A DNA stretch of 64,000 bases. It comes from Longimicrobium sp. (GTDB lineage Bacteria > Gemmatimonadota > Gemmatimonadetes > Longimicrobiales > Longimicrobiaceae). Position 1 is the first letter of the stretch; each line of letters starts with the position of its first letter. Positions 28,488-37,391 of the stretch are shown piece after piece. The position numbers and the translations under genes were made by a program. Location: NCBI RefSeq assembly GCF_035474595.1, contig NZ_DATIND010000149.1:62001-126000 (forward strand), read 5' to 3'. The notes below the pieces were generated by a model. That model ran no database searches. It was not told the DNA's origin and saw only the letters and a program-made list of their open reading frames with translations.

Positions 28488-29051
28488 GTTCATCCGGAAC
28501 ATGACGGCAATGTCGGAGTAGGCACGTTCACCATTCCATGACGTGTGGAGCCACACCAGGACGGTCGGGACGGGCCGATCGATTCAGGGCTCCGGGTTGA
28601 CGCTTGCCGGCCAGAACCAACGTCGGGGCGCGGGGGGCCCGACAGGCGGACCGCTGCTCCGTCGGGGCGCTTCTTCGGCACTGCCGCGCGAGGCCGCCGC
28701 AAGATCCATCCACGTGCGTGATGCGAAGCCGGCGTTCGCGCAACGCCACTGCTGGCGCCGCGTTCTGCCCCGCCGAGATCCTTTGTCGGCCTCGTCTCTC
28801 CGTTTTCCCCGCACCTCTCCGCCGGGGCCTCGGACGGAACGGCCCGTTGCACCTGACGGGTTGCCGAATGCCTTCGTACAGACCAACTTCAAGGTTGCCG
28901 CAAGCCCCTCCGCCGCATTCGGCTCATCCGCATTGTTCCCGGCCGCAAAGGGCACCTCCGCCCTGGGGAACCGATCGAACCTTGAATTCGCCGTCCTTTC
29001 TGGCGATGGCGGCAAGATTTCGTACTGCGTCTCGTATCACCCGATGCCGTC
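28488..29051. other. Divergent regulatory region between operon 1 and the CHAT-SEL1 gene
   Basis: A 564-base region with no supported gene. The two transcription units diverge from it, so promoters must lie here, but no clear -35/-10 pair is visible on either strand, which would fit use of the alternative sigma factor at 40183. Confidence 0.5.
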
Positions 29052-30605
29052 ATGAAAAAATCCAAAGTCCTCTTCTTTGCCGCAGACCCGCATTCCGTCG
29101 GGGACGGAGGCACGCCAAGGCTTCAGCTGGACGTGGAGGTACGGGAGATCCGTCAGCGGGTGAGCACGGCCAGCTACCGCGACGATCTTGACTTCGATAC
29201 GCGCTGGGCCGCGCGCCCGGGCGACCTGCTGCAGGCCCTGGACGAAACCCATCCTCAGGTCGTGCACTTCAGCGGGCATTGCGGTGATGCCGGTCTGGTG
29301 CTCGTGGGCTCCGAGGCGTCTCACGGGCACTGCGTGGGCGCTTCGGCGCTCGCACAGCTGTTCCAGGCCTATCGCGGCGACATCCGGGTCGTCGTGCTGA
29401 ACGCATGCCTTTCCCTTCCACAGGCCAGGGCGATCGCCGCGGTCGTGGGGTGCGCCATCGGCACCCGCACCGAAATCACGGACGCGGCTGCGATTACCTT
29501 CAGCTCCTCGTTCTACCGCACCATCGCGTTCGGCAATTCCGTCCAAACCGCTTTTGACAAGGCGCGTGCAGCGCTGGCGGTGGAGCACTTCGAAGAGCGG
29601 GAGTGCCCACAGTTGGTGGTGCGTCCAGGGCTGGACGCCTCGAAAGTGTTCGTGGTCAGGCCGAAGCGAAGGCGGGCGGGGTTGGCGGCAGCTGGGCTCG
29701 TGGGTGCGGTGCTGGTCGGGGTGAAACTGCTTCACGGTGGAGGGGGAGAGCCGTTCTCGGCCTGCGCCTGGGCCGGAGCACCCCACGCGCTCATGGCGCC
29801 GTCCGGGTCTTCGACGGCGGGACCGCCAGGGGTGCAGTCGGATCTCGATCGGGCGAAGCTGGACTACGAAGCGGGGCGGTATGCCGCGGCGTTCCCCGTC
29901 TTCAGGCGCCTTGCGAAGAGCGGGAACCCCGAAGCAATGGGATTTCTCGGAGTCATGTTTTTGCGGGGGCAGGGAACCAGGGCATACCCCGACTCGGGGG
30001 TCCACTGGCTGCACGAGGCGGCGGAGAGGGACGATGCGCGTGGAATGACCGAGCTGGGCTCCGCGTACCAGAACGGAGACGGGGTGAAGCGCAACCGGGG
30101 TTGGGCTCGGCACTGGCTGCACAAGGCCGCAGATGAAAAGCGCTGGGCGGACGCGATGCGCAGGCTGGGCGCCATCTACCGGGACGAGCAAAACTATGGG
30201 ACCGCGCTAACCTGGTTCCAGAATGCCGTGAAGGCGGGATCGCTGGACGCCCGGATCGAGACCGGTGAGTTGTACGAGCGGGGCCAGGGCACCCCTCAAG
30301 ACCTGGAGGCGGCATTCTGCCTCTACCGCACGGCCGCGGAGGCAGGTTCGGTCCGCGGGATGCTCATCATGGGCCGGACCTACCGGAACGGGATCGGCGT
30401 GCCCCGAAGCTATGACCGGGCGGCGGGGTGGTACCGGAAAGCCGCGGCCGCAGGCTCCCCCGAAGGGATGTACGCGCTGGGCGAACTGTACCTGGACGGC
30501 CTGGGCGTGCCACGTGACACCGCCCAGGCAGACCTGTGGTTCGGAAGGGCGAAGAACGCGGGTTACAGGATCGCGGAAGGCAGGGTCGTCCCGGGAGCGG
30601 ACTGA
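29052..30605 (+). CDS. CHAT-domain protease with TM segment and SEL1 repeats
   Basis: A 517-residue protein. Residues 1-210 are a CHAT peptidase close to the one at 11545 (start KSKVLFFAADP), with catalytic His76 (VHFSGHC) and Cys119 (VVLNACLS). One TM helix follows (AGLAAAGLVGAVLVGVKLL, about 218-236). The rest is six to seven SEL1/TPR-like 36-residue repeats (AMGFLGVMFLRGQGT, GMTELGSAYQNGDGV, ARIETGELYERGQGT, GMLIMGRTYRNGIGV, GMYALGELYLDGLGV). SEL1 repeats bind proteins or peptides, so the periplasmic part is probably a sensor. Its last 43 bases overlap the small gene on the opposite strand. Confidence 0.85.
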   Translation: MKKSKVLFFAADPHSVGDGGTPRLQLDVEVREIRQRVSTASYRDDLDFDTRWAARPGDLLQALDETHPQVVHFSGHCGDAGLVLVGSEASHGHCVGASALAQLFQAYRGDIRVVVLNACLSLPQARAIAAVVGCAIGTRTEITDAAAITFSSSFYRTIAFGNSVQTAFDKARAALAVEHFEERECPQLVVRPGLDASKVFVVRPKRRRAGLAAAGLVGAVLVGVKLLHGGGGEPFSACAWAGAPHALMAPSGSSTAGPPGVQSDLDRAKLDYEAGRYAAAFPVFRRLAKSGNPEAMGFLGVMFLRGQGTRAYPDSGVHWLHEAAERDDARGMTELGSAYQNGDGVKRNRGWARHWLHKAADEKRWADAMRRLGAIYRDEQNYGTALTWFQNAVKAGSLDARIETGELYERGQGTPQDLEAAFCLYRTAAEAGSVRGMLIMGRTYRNGIGVPRSYDRAAGWYRKAAAAGSPEGMYALGELYLDGLGVPRDTAQADLWFGRAKNAGYRIAEGRVVPGAD

Positions 30606-30781
30606 TCCGTCGGCGCCATCGGGGACAGCGCGTCCACCGACGCTTCGCTGGCGGACCGCACCGAGCCGTCCGCCAGCACCCCCTCGGCGGCGAGCGACAC
30701 GATCATGTGCTGCAGCTGGGCGGCGGCGGCACCTTCGTTGTTCGCGATGTTCGCGGTGAATGGAATGACGCGATATTGCAT
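30563..30781 (-). CDS. Small DUF4177-like protein, last gene of operon 2
   Basis: A 72-residue protein beginning MQYRVIPFTANIANNEG, with AAAAQLQHMIVSLAAEG following. This resembles the N-terminal strand and helix of small DUF4177-type proteins, which usually continue with a second strand (GWEYV); here that part is replaced by a Ser/Ala-rich tail. The stop lies 43 bases inside the end of the opposite-strand CHAT-SEL1 gene. It starts 51 bases after the sensor NTPase gene. Confidence 0.5.
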   Translation of the reverse strand: MQYRVIPFTANIANNEGAAAAQLQHMIVSLAAEGVLADGSVRSASEASVDALSPMAPTDQSAPGTTLPSAIL

Positions 30782-30831
30782 GGTCTTCCTCCCGATGAAG
30801 GGCTGGATGAGCTGCGGGGAACGCGGCGGTA

Positions 30832-33315
30832 TCACACCCGCACCGACGCGGCGAAGGCGCGCATCCCGCGGTCGTCGCCGGTGAACTCGGGGCCGGCGAG
30901 CAGGCTCAGCAGGGGGTCGCGCAGGACGCCGTCGTGCGTGCTCGCCAGCGACTCGAAGAGGCCTCGCATGGCATCGGCGTGCTCGGGGACCGGAAGCGCG
31001 TCGCGCACCCAGTCCACCAGGTGCGCCTGCAGGCTCTCCAGGCAGTAGCGCTGCAGGTGCGGCGAGGCCGCGAAAGGAGTTCGCAGGCTCTCGTACATCT
31101 CGCCCAGAAACCGCGCCGTCTGCCGGACCTCGGCCTCTCCTTCGACCAGGGACGCCACCAGCGGATTGCACGATGCGCCGGGTCCGCCTTCCACCGGGGC
31201 CGTATCCACCGGCGGCTCCTTGAGCTGGTCGGCGATCCCGCGCTCGTGCAGGAACATGAGCGCCACCACCACGCCCGCCTGCCACCCGCCGTCGGCGATC
31301 CACCTGCGCAGCTCCGTGAACACGGGCACCGGGCCGCGCGTGGCGCACAGCGACGCCACGGAGAACTGCACGCCCAGGAACGCGCGGTCCTGCCCGGCGT
31401 AGATGTGCGATGCCACGCCGCGCAGCACGGCCCGGCACGACCTCAGCACCGCCGCACCGCGCGCGGACGGCTTCTGGCCGGTGGCGCGCTCCACCTTCCC
31501 GAGCAGGCGCTCGATGCATTGGGTGTCTTCGATCATGGGCACCAGTCGCTCGCGCGCGATGGCGCCCAGCTCGCGCATGGCCAGGGACAGGTCGTGGTCG
31601 CCCACCCACGACCAAGCCGCGATCACGGCCGGGAGGTGCGCGTCGGGCTCCTCGTCCGACGACGCGGCGCGCTGCAGCGCCCGCAGGTGGCGCAGGCACG
31701 CGTCGCGGTAGCGCTCGGCCCGGCTGGCCAGCACGCCGTCCATCAGCGCGCCCAGCGCGGCCCGCCGCTGCTGGCTTCCCGAGTGCGCCCACCGGTCCAT
31801 CAGGGGAAGCGTGATGCGAGCCGCGTCCATCTCACCGATGCGGCCCAGGACGCGCGCGGCCAGCACGCGCAGCGTCTGCAGCTCCTCGTCGCCCCGCTCG
31901 GCCAGGGTGCGCAGCCCGGGGGTCACGGTGAGCAGCGCGCGGCGGTGGCGGTCGAGCATCGCCTTCCACATCCCTTCCGGCGGCGCGCCGTCGCGGAAGC
32001 GGACGGTGTGCGACAGCGCTCCGGCCTCCACCTCGGCGTGCGCGCGCTTGAGCAGGCGCGTGTCGGAGAACTCCAGCCGTGTGTCGGCATCGGCATCGGC
32101 GTCCACGCCGGCGCCCTGCGCGTCGGCGTAGCGCAGGTTCAGGTCGCGCCGCAGCCACTGGCGCACGTGCCGGTGCAGCCGGTCTACATCGACCCAAGGC
32201 ACCCCGCCCGCCTCACCCCCGCATTGCGCCAGCGCCAGGGTGAACGCGAACGACCACCCCTCGAAGTCGCCGTCCAGGTCCTGGAGGATCCTCCCGTCGG
32301 CGTTCTGCATGCGGCGCCACGCCTCCTCCAGCCCGAACCCGGGGGTCGCCAGCTCCAGGTACTGGTCCACGAACTCGAGCACCTGCGGCGCGTAGCGGAA
32401 GGTCGCGAGCAGCCACTCGCGCCCCTCTCGCAGCGCGGCCAGCTGTTCTGCGTCGACGCCGTCTGTGCCCGCGAGCGTATCCAGCTTCCGCTCCAGCTCG
32501 TCGGCCAGAAGGTCGGGCGGGTGCGGGGAGAGCCGGCGGTGCACGCCCTGCGCGGCCTGCAGCTCCTCCACCCGGCCGGCGCCGCCGGGGTCGGTGGTGA
32601 ACACCACGTACGCGCCGCGCGCTCGGAGCTGCTCGCCCAGCTGCTGCCAGCCGGACCGGTCGGTAGTCTCGAACAGTCGCGTGACGTCGGGGTCGGCGCG
32701 CGAGAAGGCGTTGGGGAAGATCACCAGACGGTTCCTGAAGCCGTGGTCGCGGGTGGCGAGGTGGCGCACGTCGATGCGAACCTTGCGGTCCAGCGACTCG
32801 GCGAGCAGCGTCGCCTCCATGCAGCGCCCCCGCTGGCGCAGGTGCCACCCCAGGTACAGCGCCGTCTTCACCTTGCCGGCCCCGCGCTCGGCGGTGAGCA
32901 GGAGCACGCGCCGCTCCTCCAGGTGCCTGAGCAGCTCGTCCACCTCCGCGTCCGTCCCGCGGAAGCTCAGCGCGCTCTCCTGCTCCCACTGCGGAGGCAC
33001 CGGCTCCACCTCCGCGCACGAGAAGCGGCGGGTGGCCGATCGGGCCTGGTAGAGCTCGAAGACCTGGCGCTCGACGTTGATGCCGATGCTGCGCTGGTCG
33101 AGGTTGTCGACCTCCAACCGGCCCTCGAAGTAGTTGTTCTGCGTGGGGCCGACGCCGGGCGGCGGGGCGCCGTTCCCAGCTCCTCCACCCTCCGCCGGAC
33201 TCCCCGTCCCGGCGGAGGGTGGAGCGGGGGGTGAAGAAGGGGAGGAAGGCTGGGACGGAGGAGGAGGGGAGGGGGGAGGGGCGGGCTTCTCCGGGCCGGC
33301 GGTCGGGTCGGACAT
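30832..33315 (-). CDS. Large STAND-like sensor NTPase with degenerate Walker A
   Basis: An 827-residue protein. The N-terminal 60 residues are Pro/Ser-rich and end in TQNNYFEGRLEV, a short strand often found before NTPase domains of conflict proteins. The P-loop is LTAERGAGKVKTALYLG (140-156): GAGK is present, but the first Gly is Ala and the Ser/Thr after Lys is Val, so nucleotide binding may be altered. Segments such as RGAYVVFTTDPGG suggest Walker B/sensor strands. The C-terminal half (about 400-827) is helical, probably HEAT/TPR-like. Start at 33315 is favoured by GGAG 9 bases upstream; an ATG at 33330 is possible. It stands in the sensor position of operon 2. Confidence 0.6.
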   Translation of the reverse strand: MSDPTAGPEKPAPPPSPPPPSQPSSPSSPPAPPSAGTGSPAEGGGAGNGAPPPGVGPTQNNYFEGRLEVDNLDQRSIGINVERQVFELYQARSATRRFSCAEVEPVPPQWEQESALSFRGTDAEVDELLRHLEERRVLLLTAERGAGKVKTALYLGWHLRQRGRCMEATLLAESLDRKVRIDVRHLATRDHGFRNRLVIFPNAFSRADPDVTRLFETTDRSGWQQLGEQLRARGAYVVFTTDPGGAGRVEELQAAQGVHRRLSPHPPDLLADELERKLDTLAGTDGVDAEQLAALREGREWLLATFRYAPQVLEFVDQYLELATPGFGLEEAWRRMQNADGRILQDLDGDFEGWSFAFTLALAQCGGEAGGVPWVDVDRLHRHVRQWLRRDLNLRYADAQGAGVDADADADTRLEFSDTRLLKRAHAEVEAGALSHTVRFRDGAPPEGMWKAMLDRHRRALLTVTPGLRTLAERGDEELQTLRVLAARVLGRIGEMDAARITLPLMDRWAHSGSQQRRAALGALMDGVLASRAERYRDACLRHLRALQRAASSDEEPDAHLPAVIAAWSWVGDHDLSLAMRELGAIARERLVPMIEDTQCIERLLGKVERATGQKPSARGAAVLRSCRAVLRGVASHIYAGQDRAFLGVQFSVASLCATRGPVPVFTELRRWIADGGWQAGVVVALMFLHERGIADQLKEPPVDTAPVEGGPGASCNPLVASLVEGEAEVRQTARFLGEMYESLRTPFAASPHLQRYCLESLQAHLVDWVRDALPVPEHADAMRGLFESLASTHDGVLRDPLLSLLAGPEFTGDDRGMRAFAASVRV

Positions 33316-33353
33316 CGAAGGGATCTCCATGATTGAGGCAGGCTTGCGCCGTT

Positions 33354-34523
33354 TCAGCCGCGCAACGACCGTTCGAGCTCCGCCGGGTCGCACAGGGTGC
33401 GCAGGGCATCGAGCTCGTGCGGCACCAGGCTGCGCTCCAGCGAGGCGAACAGCTGGTGCGCGCGGTCGGCGTACCGCGTGCGCATTGCCGGTTCGGCCAG
33501 GTCTTCGAGCAGCACCTCGGCGACCAGGTGCAGCAGCGCCGAGCGCAGCTCCAGGCGCCTTCCCGAGCCGCTGACGTTCTGCGTGGCCCAAACGACCTGC
33601 TGCAGCAGCGCCGACAACCCGCCGGTCCCCGGCGTGAGCGCGGCGTTGGTCGAGGTGTCGGGCACGGAGAGCATGCCGGGCGTCGCGCCAGGGGTGCCTA
33701 CGGGGTGGATGCCTCCCTGGAACACCGCCCGGAACTCGTCGGGCGTGGAAACCTCGCCCGCCACCGCTCCGATGGCGCGGATGCGGCCGTCCACCGCGGC
33801 GGCACGGATCCGTGCGGTGTCGCGCACGTCCTGCGCGGCCGTGTCCATGTCGGCGCTTCCCAGCGTGTGCAGGTTCGCCGCATCGCCGATCCGACGCGCG
33901 CTGTCCATCCCGGCTACGGTAACGCGCTCGCCGCGTCTGATCTTGTCCAGTTCGCGCTCTTCCTCGGCCGCGGGTCTGGTGGCCTCTTCAGGAAGGAGCC
34001 TTCCAACCTCCACCGTCCTGAGGACGATGCCGTACGCGGCCGCGAAGGCCCTCAGCTCCGGCAGCCTGTGCCGCAGAACCTCCTGCGCGGAGACCGCGAA
34101 TCCGAACACGATCTCCGTCCACTGCAGCTGCCTGACGTCGCGGCCGATCACCTGGCGCGCGCGCTCAGAGACCAGCCCGAGCGGATCGCGGTTGCGGAGG
34201 CTGGCCAGCAGGTGCGGGTCGCTCACCGAGTAGTACAGGTCCAGGAGAAGGTCGAAGCGGTGCGCTTCCTCGTCCTCGAGCACCACGTGCTGGTTGACGT
34301 CCAGGTGCAGGTCCGGCGATGCGTCCACCGCGATGGCGAAGAACCGCCCCTGCGGCCAGAGCCGCTCCAGCAGCCCCCGTTTCAGCGGCGTGCCGGGAGG
34401 AAGGATGGTCCGAAACTTCTCGCCCGACTCGCCCACCCGCTCGAACACCACCACGTTGTGCCCCTCCAGCGGCTCGGCGGGGTGGTCCCTCACCAGGCGC
34501 TCCTCGAAGGTCTGATTGCTCAT
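33354..34523 (-). CDS. SPFH/band-7-like protein
   Basis: A 389-residue protein without a clear TM segment. Residues about 80-200 (HVVLEDEEAHRFDLLLDLYYSV, shortened, LGLVSERARQVIGRDVRQLQWTEI and LRAFAAAYGIVLRTVEVGRLLP) match the pattern of the stomatin/prohibitin SPFH domain, including the late GI.L..VEV strand. The middle is Ala-rich and the C-terminus helical. SPFH proteins scaffold membrane assemblies. It overlaps the helical gene upstream by 4 bases, next to the MotB-like gene. No known partner proteases of the NfeD type are present. Confidence 0.6.
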   Translation of the reverse strand: MSNQTFEERLVRDHPAEPLEGHNVVVFERVGESGEKFRTILPPGTPLKRGLLERLWPQGRFFAIAVDASPDLHLDVNQHVVLEDEEAHRFDLLLDLYYSVSDPHLLASLRNRDPLGLVSERARQVIGRDVRQLQWTEIVFGFAVSAQEVLRHRLPELRAFAAAYGIVLRTVEVGRLLPEEATRPAAEEERELDKIRRGERVTVAGMDSARRIGDAANLHTLGSADMDTAAQDVRDTARIRAAAVDGRIRAIGAVAGEVSTPDEFRAVFQGGIHPVGTPGATPGMLSVPDTSTNAALTPGTGGLSALLQQVVWATQNVSGSGRRLELRSALLHLVAEVLLEDLAEPAMRTRYADRAHQLFASLERSLVPHELDALRTLCDPAELERSLRG

Positions 34524-35542
34524 CGTTTTCTTAGGTTGATGAAGTCAGTGTACGCCTCTCGACCGGCTCCTTCGCTTCCCCGTGCCCCGGCAGTCGCCCC
34601 TGCGTCCAGCAGGGCGCGCGCGTGTTCAATGCGGTCGCGCTGCGCGGCTACCCGGCGCATCCCGGCCTCCACCCGCGAGCGCCAGAGCGCGGCGGTGGCC
34701 CACGCCCACGCCTCCGGCCCCGCGCCCGCCGCCGTGCCGCGCAGCACGGCAGCGTCGTCGGGGCTCTGCGCGCCGGCGCGGCACAGTTCGCGGTGCAGCC
34801 GGCCGCGCGCCGCCAGCGAGAACGCCACCTCGTCGGCCATCCGCTCCGCCAGCGCAACGAGGCCGTCGCGCGCGAGCGCCGCCACCGCTTCCAGGCTGCC
34901 GTCCGCCACGGGATCGGCCTCGTTCTCGCCCGCCAGGGCGCGCGTGCTGGCGCAGAGCGAGCGGACCTCGTCGATACGCGCCTCCAGCGCCTCCCGGCGC
35001 GCGGCCGACGCGCGCTCGCGACGCTCGAGCGGCGAGGATTCGGCGAGAGACGCCTCCGCCAGGTACCGGGCCTGGGCGTAGCGCTTCGCCGCCGTGCGCG
35101 CGCGCGCCGCCGCCAGCAGCTCCGCGGGCGCCTGGATGCAGGGAAGAGCGCGCAGCCGGGGCACCCGCGCGTGGTCGTGCAGCCTTTCCACGGCCTTGGC
35201 CGCCTGATCGATCCTGGCGGCCGCCTGCACCAGCGCCTGCATGGTCGCCAGCGTCCTGCGTCCGCGAAGGATCTCGTCCAGCGCGGCGCGGAAGTGCTCG
35301 CCGCGGAGCGCGTCGTCGGCGCGGGCGCGGAAGGCGTCGCGGCCGGCCAGAAGCGCCGGGTCATGCCGGCGCACCGCGGGCACGCCGGCCTCCAGCGCGG
35401 TGAAGTCGCGCGCGGCGCGCAGGTACGCCGCGCGGAACAGCCGCTTGATGCGCCGGTCGGACAGCTGCCCGTATTCGAAGCGCCAGATGGCACGGCGCAG
35501 CGCGGTGTCGTCGGTACGGAGGCTCTCAGGAGGCGGGCTCAT
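34520..35542 (-). CDS. Helical protein of unknown function, operon 2
   Basis: A 340-residue, almost entirely helical protein rich in Ala, Arg and Glu, with likely coiled coils (RREALEARIDEVRSLCAS, RVAAQRDRIEHARALLDA). No motif, signal or TM segment is seen. It overlaps the MotB-like gene and the SPFH-like gene by 4 bases on each side. This position between the motor and the SPFH-like gene parallels the 705-residue protein beside the motor of operon 1, suggesting an adaptor role; that is inference only. Confidence 0.6.
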   Translation of the reverse strand: MSPPPESLRTDDTALRRAIWRFEYGQLSDRRIKRLFRAAYLRAARDFTALEAGVPAVRRHDPALLAGRDAFRARADDALRGEHFRAALDEILRGRRTLATMQALVQAAARIDQAAKAVERLHDHARVPRLRALPCIQAPAELLAAARARTAAKRYAQARYLAEASLAESSPLERRERASAARREALEARIDEVRSLCASTRALAGENEADPVADGSLEAVAALARDGLVALAERMADEVAFSLAARGRLHRELCRAGAQSPDDAAVLRGTAAGAGPEAWAWATAALWRSRVEAGMRRVAAQRDRIEHARALLDAGATAGARGSEGAGREAYTDFINLRKR

Positions 35543-36192
35543 GGTGCCCCCGCGGCGGCGCTGGCCAAGCGGCCGGAGAAGTAGATGCGGAGCTCGATCC
35601 GCCGGTTGCGGCTGCGATGCCCGCTCACCGGGCGGTTCTGGGCGTAGCCGTTCACCGACATCCGCCGCTCCTCAAGCGGCCGTGCGCCGCGGGTCAGGAA
35701 GCGCATCACAGCGGTGGCGCGCGCGGTGGAGAGTTCCCAGTTGTCGCGCGGGTAGGCGGGGCGTCGGAAGGGGAGATCGTCGGTGTGGCCCTCGATCTGG
35801 ATCTGCTCGTACAGGAGGCCGGCCCCCTGGCCGTCCACCCGGTGGAACACGTCGCGCAGCCGCCGCAGCAGCGCGGCGCCGCGCGGGTGCAGCTCGTAGC
35901 TGCCGGGCTCGAACAGCACCCCGTCGCCGAAGCGGATCTGCAGCAGGTTCAGGTCGGTAGAGTCGGCCACCTGGCCCGCCGCGATTTCGGCGGCGAACTC
36001 CTGGTGCAGCACGGACACGAACAGCGCCTGCTTCTGCCGGGCGATCGCCAGCTGCGCGCTCGCCGAGCCGAAGTTGCTCTCCACGAAATAGATGAGCAGG
36101 AAGAACATCAGCATCGACGTGAGCATGTCGATGAGGCCAGGCCAGTAGTGGACGCGGGTATTCACCAGGTTTTCCGCGAGCGCGCGCTTCAT
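35539..36192 (-). CDS. MotB/OmpA-like motor stator subunit (ZorB-like), operon 2
   Basis: A 217-residue protein. The single TM helix is LIDMLTSMLMFFLLIYFV with Asp22 at the ion-pathway position. A plug-like helix follows, then an OmpA/MotB domain: GSYELHPRGAALLRRLRDVF, QIQIEGHTDDLPF, NWELSTARATAVMRFL and RSRNRRIELRIYF. Unlike the operon 1 copy it has the canonical GHTDD and NRRIEL motifs. It overlaps the helical gene by 4 bases and starts 16 bases after the MotA-like gene stop. Confidence 0.88.
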   Translation of the reverse strand: MKRALAENLVNTRVHYWPGLIDMLTSMLMFFLLIYFVESNFGSASAQLAIARQKQALFVSVLHQEFAAEIAAGQVADSTDLNLLQIRFGDGVLFEPGSYELHPRGAALLRRLRDVFHRVDGQGAGLLYEQIQIEGHTDDLPFRRPAYPRDNWELSTARATAVMRFLTRGARPLEERRMSVNGYAQNRPVSGHRSRNRRIELRIYFSGRLASAAAGAP

Positions 36193-36208
36193 TGCAGGGC
36201 ACTCCGGG

Positions 36209-37357
36209 TCAGAAGAGGAAGACCAGCAGCGCCGCGAGCGCGCCCGCGCCCAGCAGCGCCGGGAGCGGGTTGCGCCGCGCGAGGGTAAGTCCGTCGTCCA
36301 CCCACGCGCCCACGCTCGCGCGCCGCAGCGGCACCTCCTGGCGCTGGTGCACCGCGCGCATCGCCACCGACTCCGCCACCTTCACCAGCGCGTCGTTGGC
36401 GTCGGCGAGCTGCTTCACCAGGGCGGTGAGCGCGCCCGCCGCCTCCTCCGCGGGTCCGCGCGCGGACTGCTGCGTGATCGCGCGGATGCTGCCGACGATG
36501 GCGCCGAACGCGTCCTGCATCTCCTGCAGCCGCTCCAGGTTGCCGGCCTGGTGCTCCGACAGGCTGCCCAGGCTGGCGAAGGTGTCGCTCAGCTGCAGCG
36601 ACAGCTTTTCCATCGCTGTCTCGTCCTCCACCGTGGCCACGGTGGCGGGGAGCAGCTCCTCGGTGGTGAACCGCTCCAGCGCGTCGTAGCACGCCGACTG
36701 CGCGCGGGCGAGGAGAAAGTTCAGGAACGAGACGGCGATGGCGCACGAGAGCCCTACCAGCGTGGTGACGAACGCCGTCTTCTTGCTGGCGATAATGCCG
36801 CCCAGGCTCTGGGCCGCCTCGGCGAACCCGCCCGCCGCCGGCACGCCGGAGGCGCTGGGGAGCACCCCCTGCATCTGCAGCAGCATCAGGCACAGCCCCA
36901 CGAAGGTGCCCAGCATCCCCAGCATCATCGCCAGGTCCACCGCGTAGGCGGGAAACGCGAGTCCCGGACTGGCGTTCTCGCGCAGCAGGGTGATCTGCTG
37001 CAGCGCCTCGACGTTCACCTTCACCCGTGCCTGCTTCATTCGCGCGAGGGCGGCCAGGCGGTCGCCGATCAGGGTGCCGGGCGGCACGTTCTCGCGCAGC
37101 TCGGCCAGGTCTACCGGCGCCGGCGCGGCGGGGCGGCTTCCCTCCGGCTCCCCGGCCTCTTCGCGATCCCGGATCCCGCGCAGCTTCGCGCGTACGCTGT
37201 CCAGCGCGTGCCGCTCCACGCTGCGGTAGCGGTGCAGGTGCCGCAGCGCCGCGGCCGCCGCGGTGCCGCCAAGGGCGAAGAGCATCAGCAGGATCAGGCG
37301 GCCGATGCCCGTGTTCTGCTGCCAGAGCAGGCCGAGGAGGCCGTGGTTGGTGGTCAT
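36209..37357 (-). CDS. MotA/TolQ/ExbB-like motor subunit (ZorA-like), operon 2
   Basis: A 382-residue membrane protein with TM helices near 17-38, 136-160 (MMLGMLGTFVGLCLMLLQ) and 192-217 (FVTTLVGLSCAIAVSF), the typical ExbB/MotA pore helices. A final hydrophobic segment (LLGAGALAALLVFLF) closes the protein. Residues 230-330 form a helical tail (LSLQLSDTFASLGSLSEHQ, shortened), shorter than that of the operon 1 copy. With the MotB-like gene it should build an ion-driven unit whose tail reaches into the cytoplasm, close to the CHAT and SPFH-like proteins of the same operon. Confidence 0.85.
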   Translation of the reverse strand: MTTNHGLLGLLWQQNTGIGRLILLMLFALGGTAAAAALRHLHRYRSVERHALDSVRAKLRGIRDREEAGEPEGSRPAAPAPVDLAELRENVPPGTLIGDRLAALARMKQARVKVNVEALQQITLLRENASPGLAFPAYAVDLAMMLGMLGTFVGLCLMLLQMQGVLPSASGVPAAGGFAEAAQSLGGIIASKKTAFVTTLVGLSCAIAVSFLNFLLARAQSACYDALERFTTEELLPATVATVEDETAMEKLSLQLSDTFASLGSLSEHQAGNLERLQEMQDAFGAIVGSIRAITQQSARGPAEEAAGALTALVKQLADANDALVKVAESVAMRAVHQRQEVPLRRASVGAWVDDGLTLARRNPLPALLGAGALAALLVFLF

Positions 37358-37391
37358 GGTCGGGTGATACGCGGAGACGGATGGACGCAGA

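Noticed and set aside
30934-33234. A 766-codon plus-strand open frame
   Set aside because: Antisense shadow of the sensor NTPase gene, with composition typical of GC-driven frames.
35539-37357. MotA/MotB-like genes as flagellar motor
   Set aside because: No flagellar or chemotaxis genes are in the window and the neighbours are proteases and an SPFH-like protein; a sensing or defence stator is more likely.
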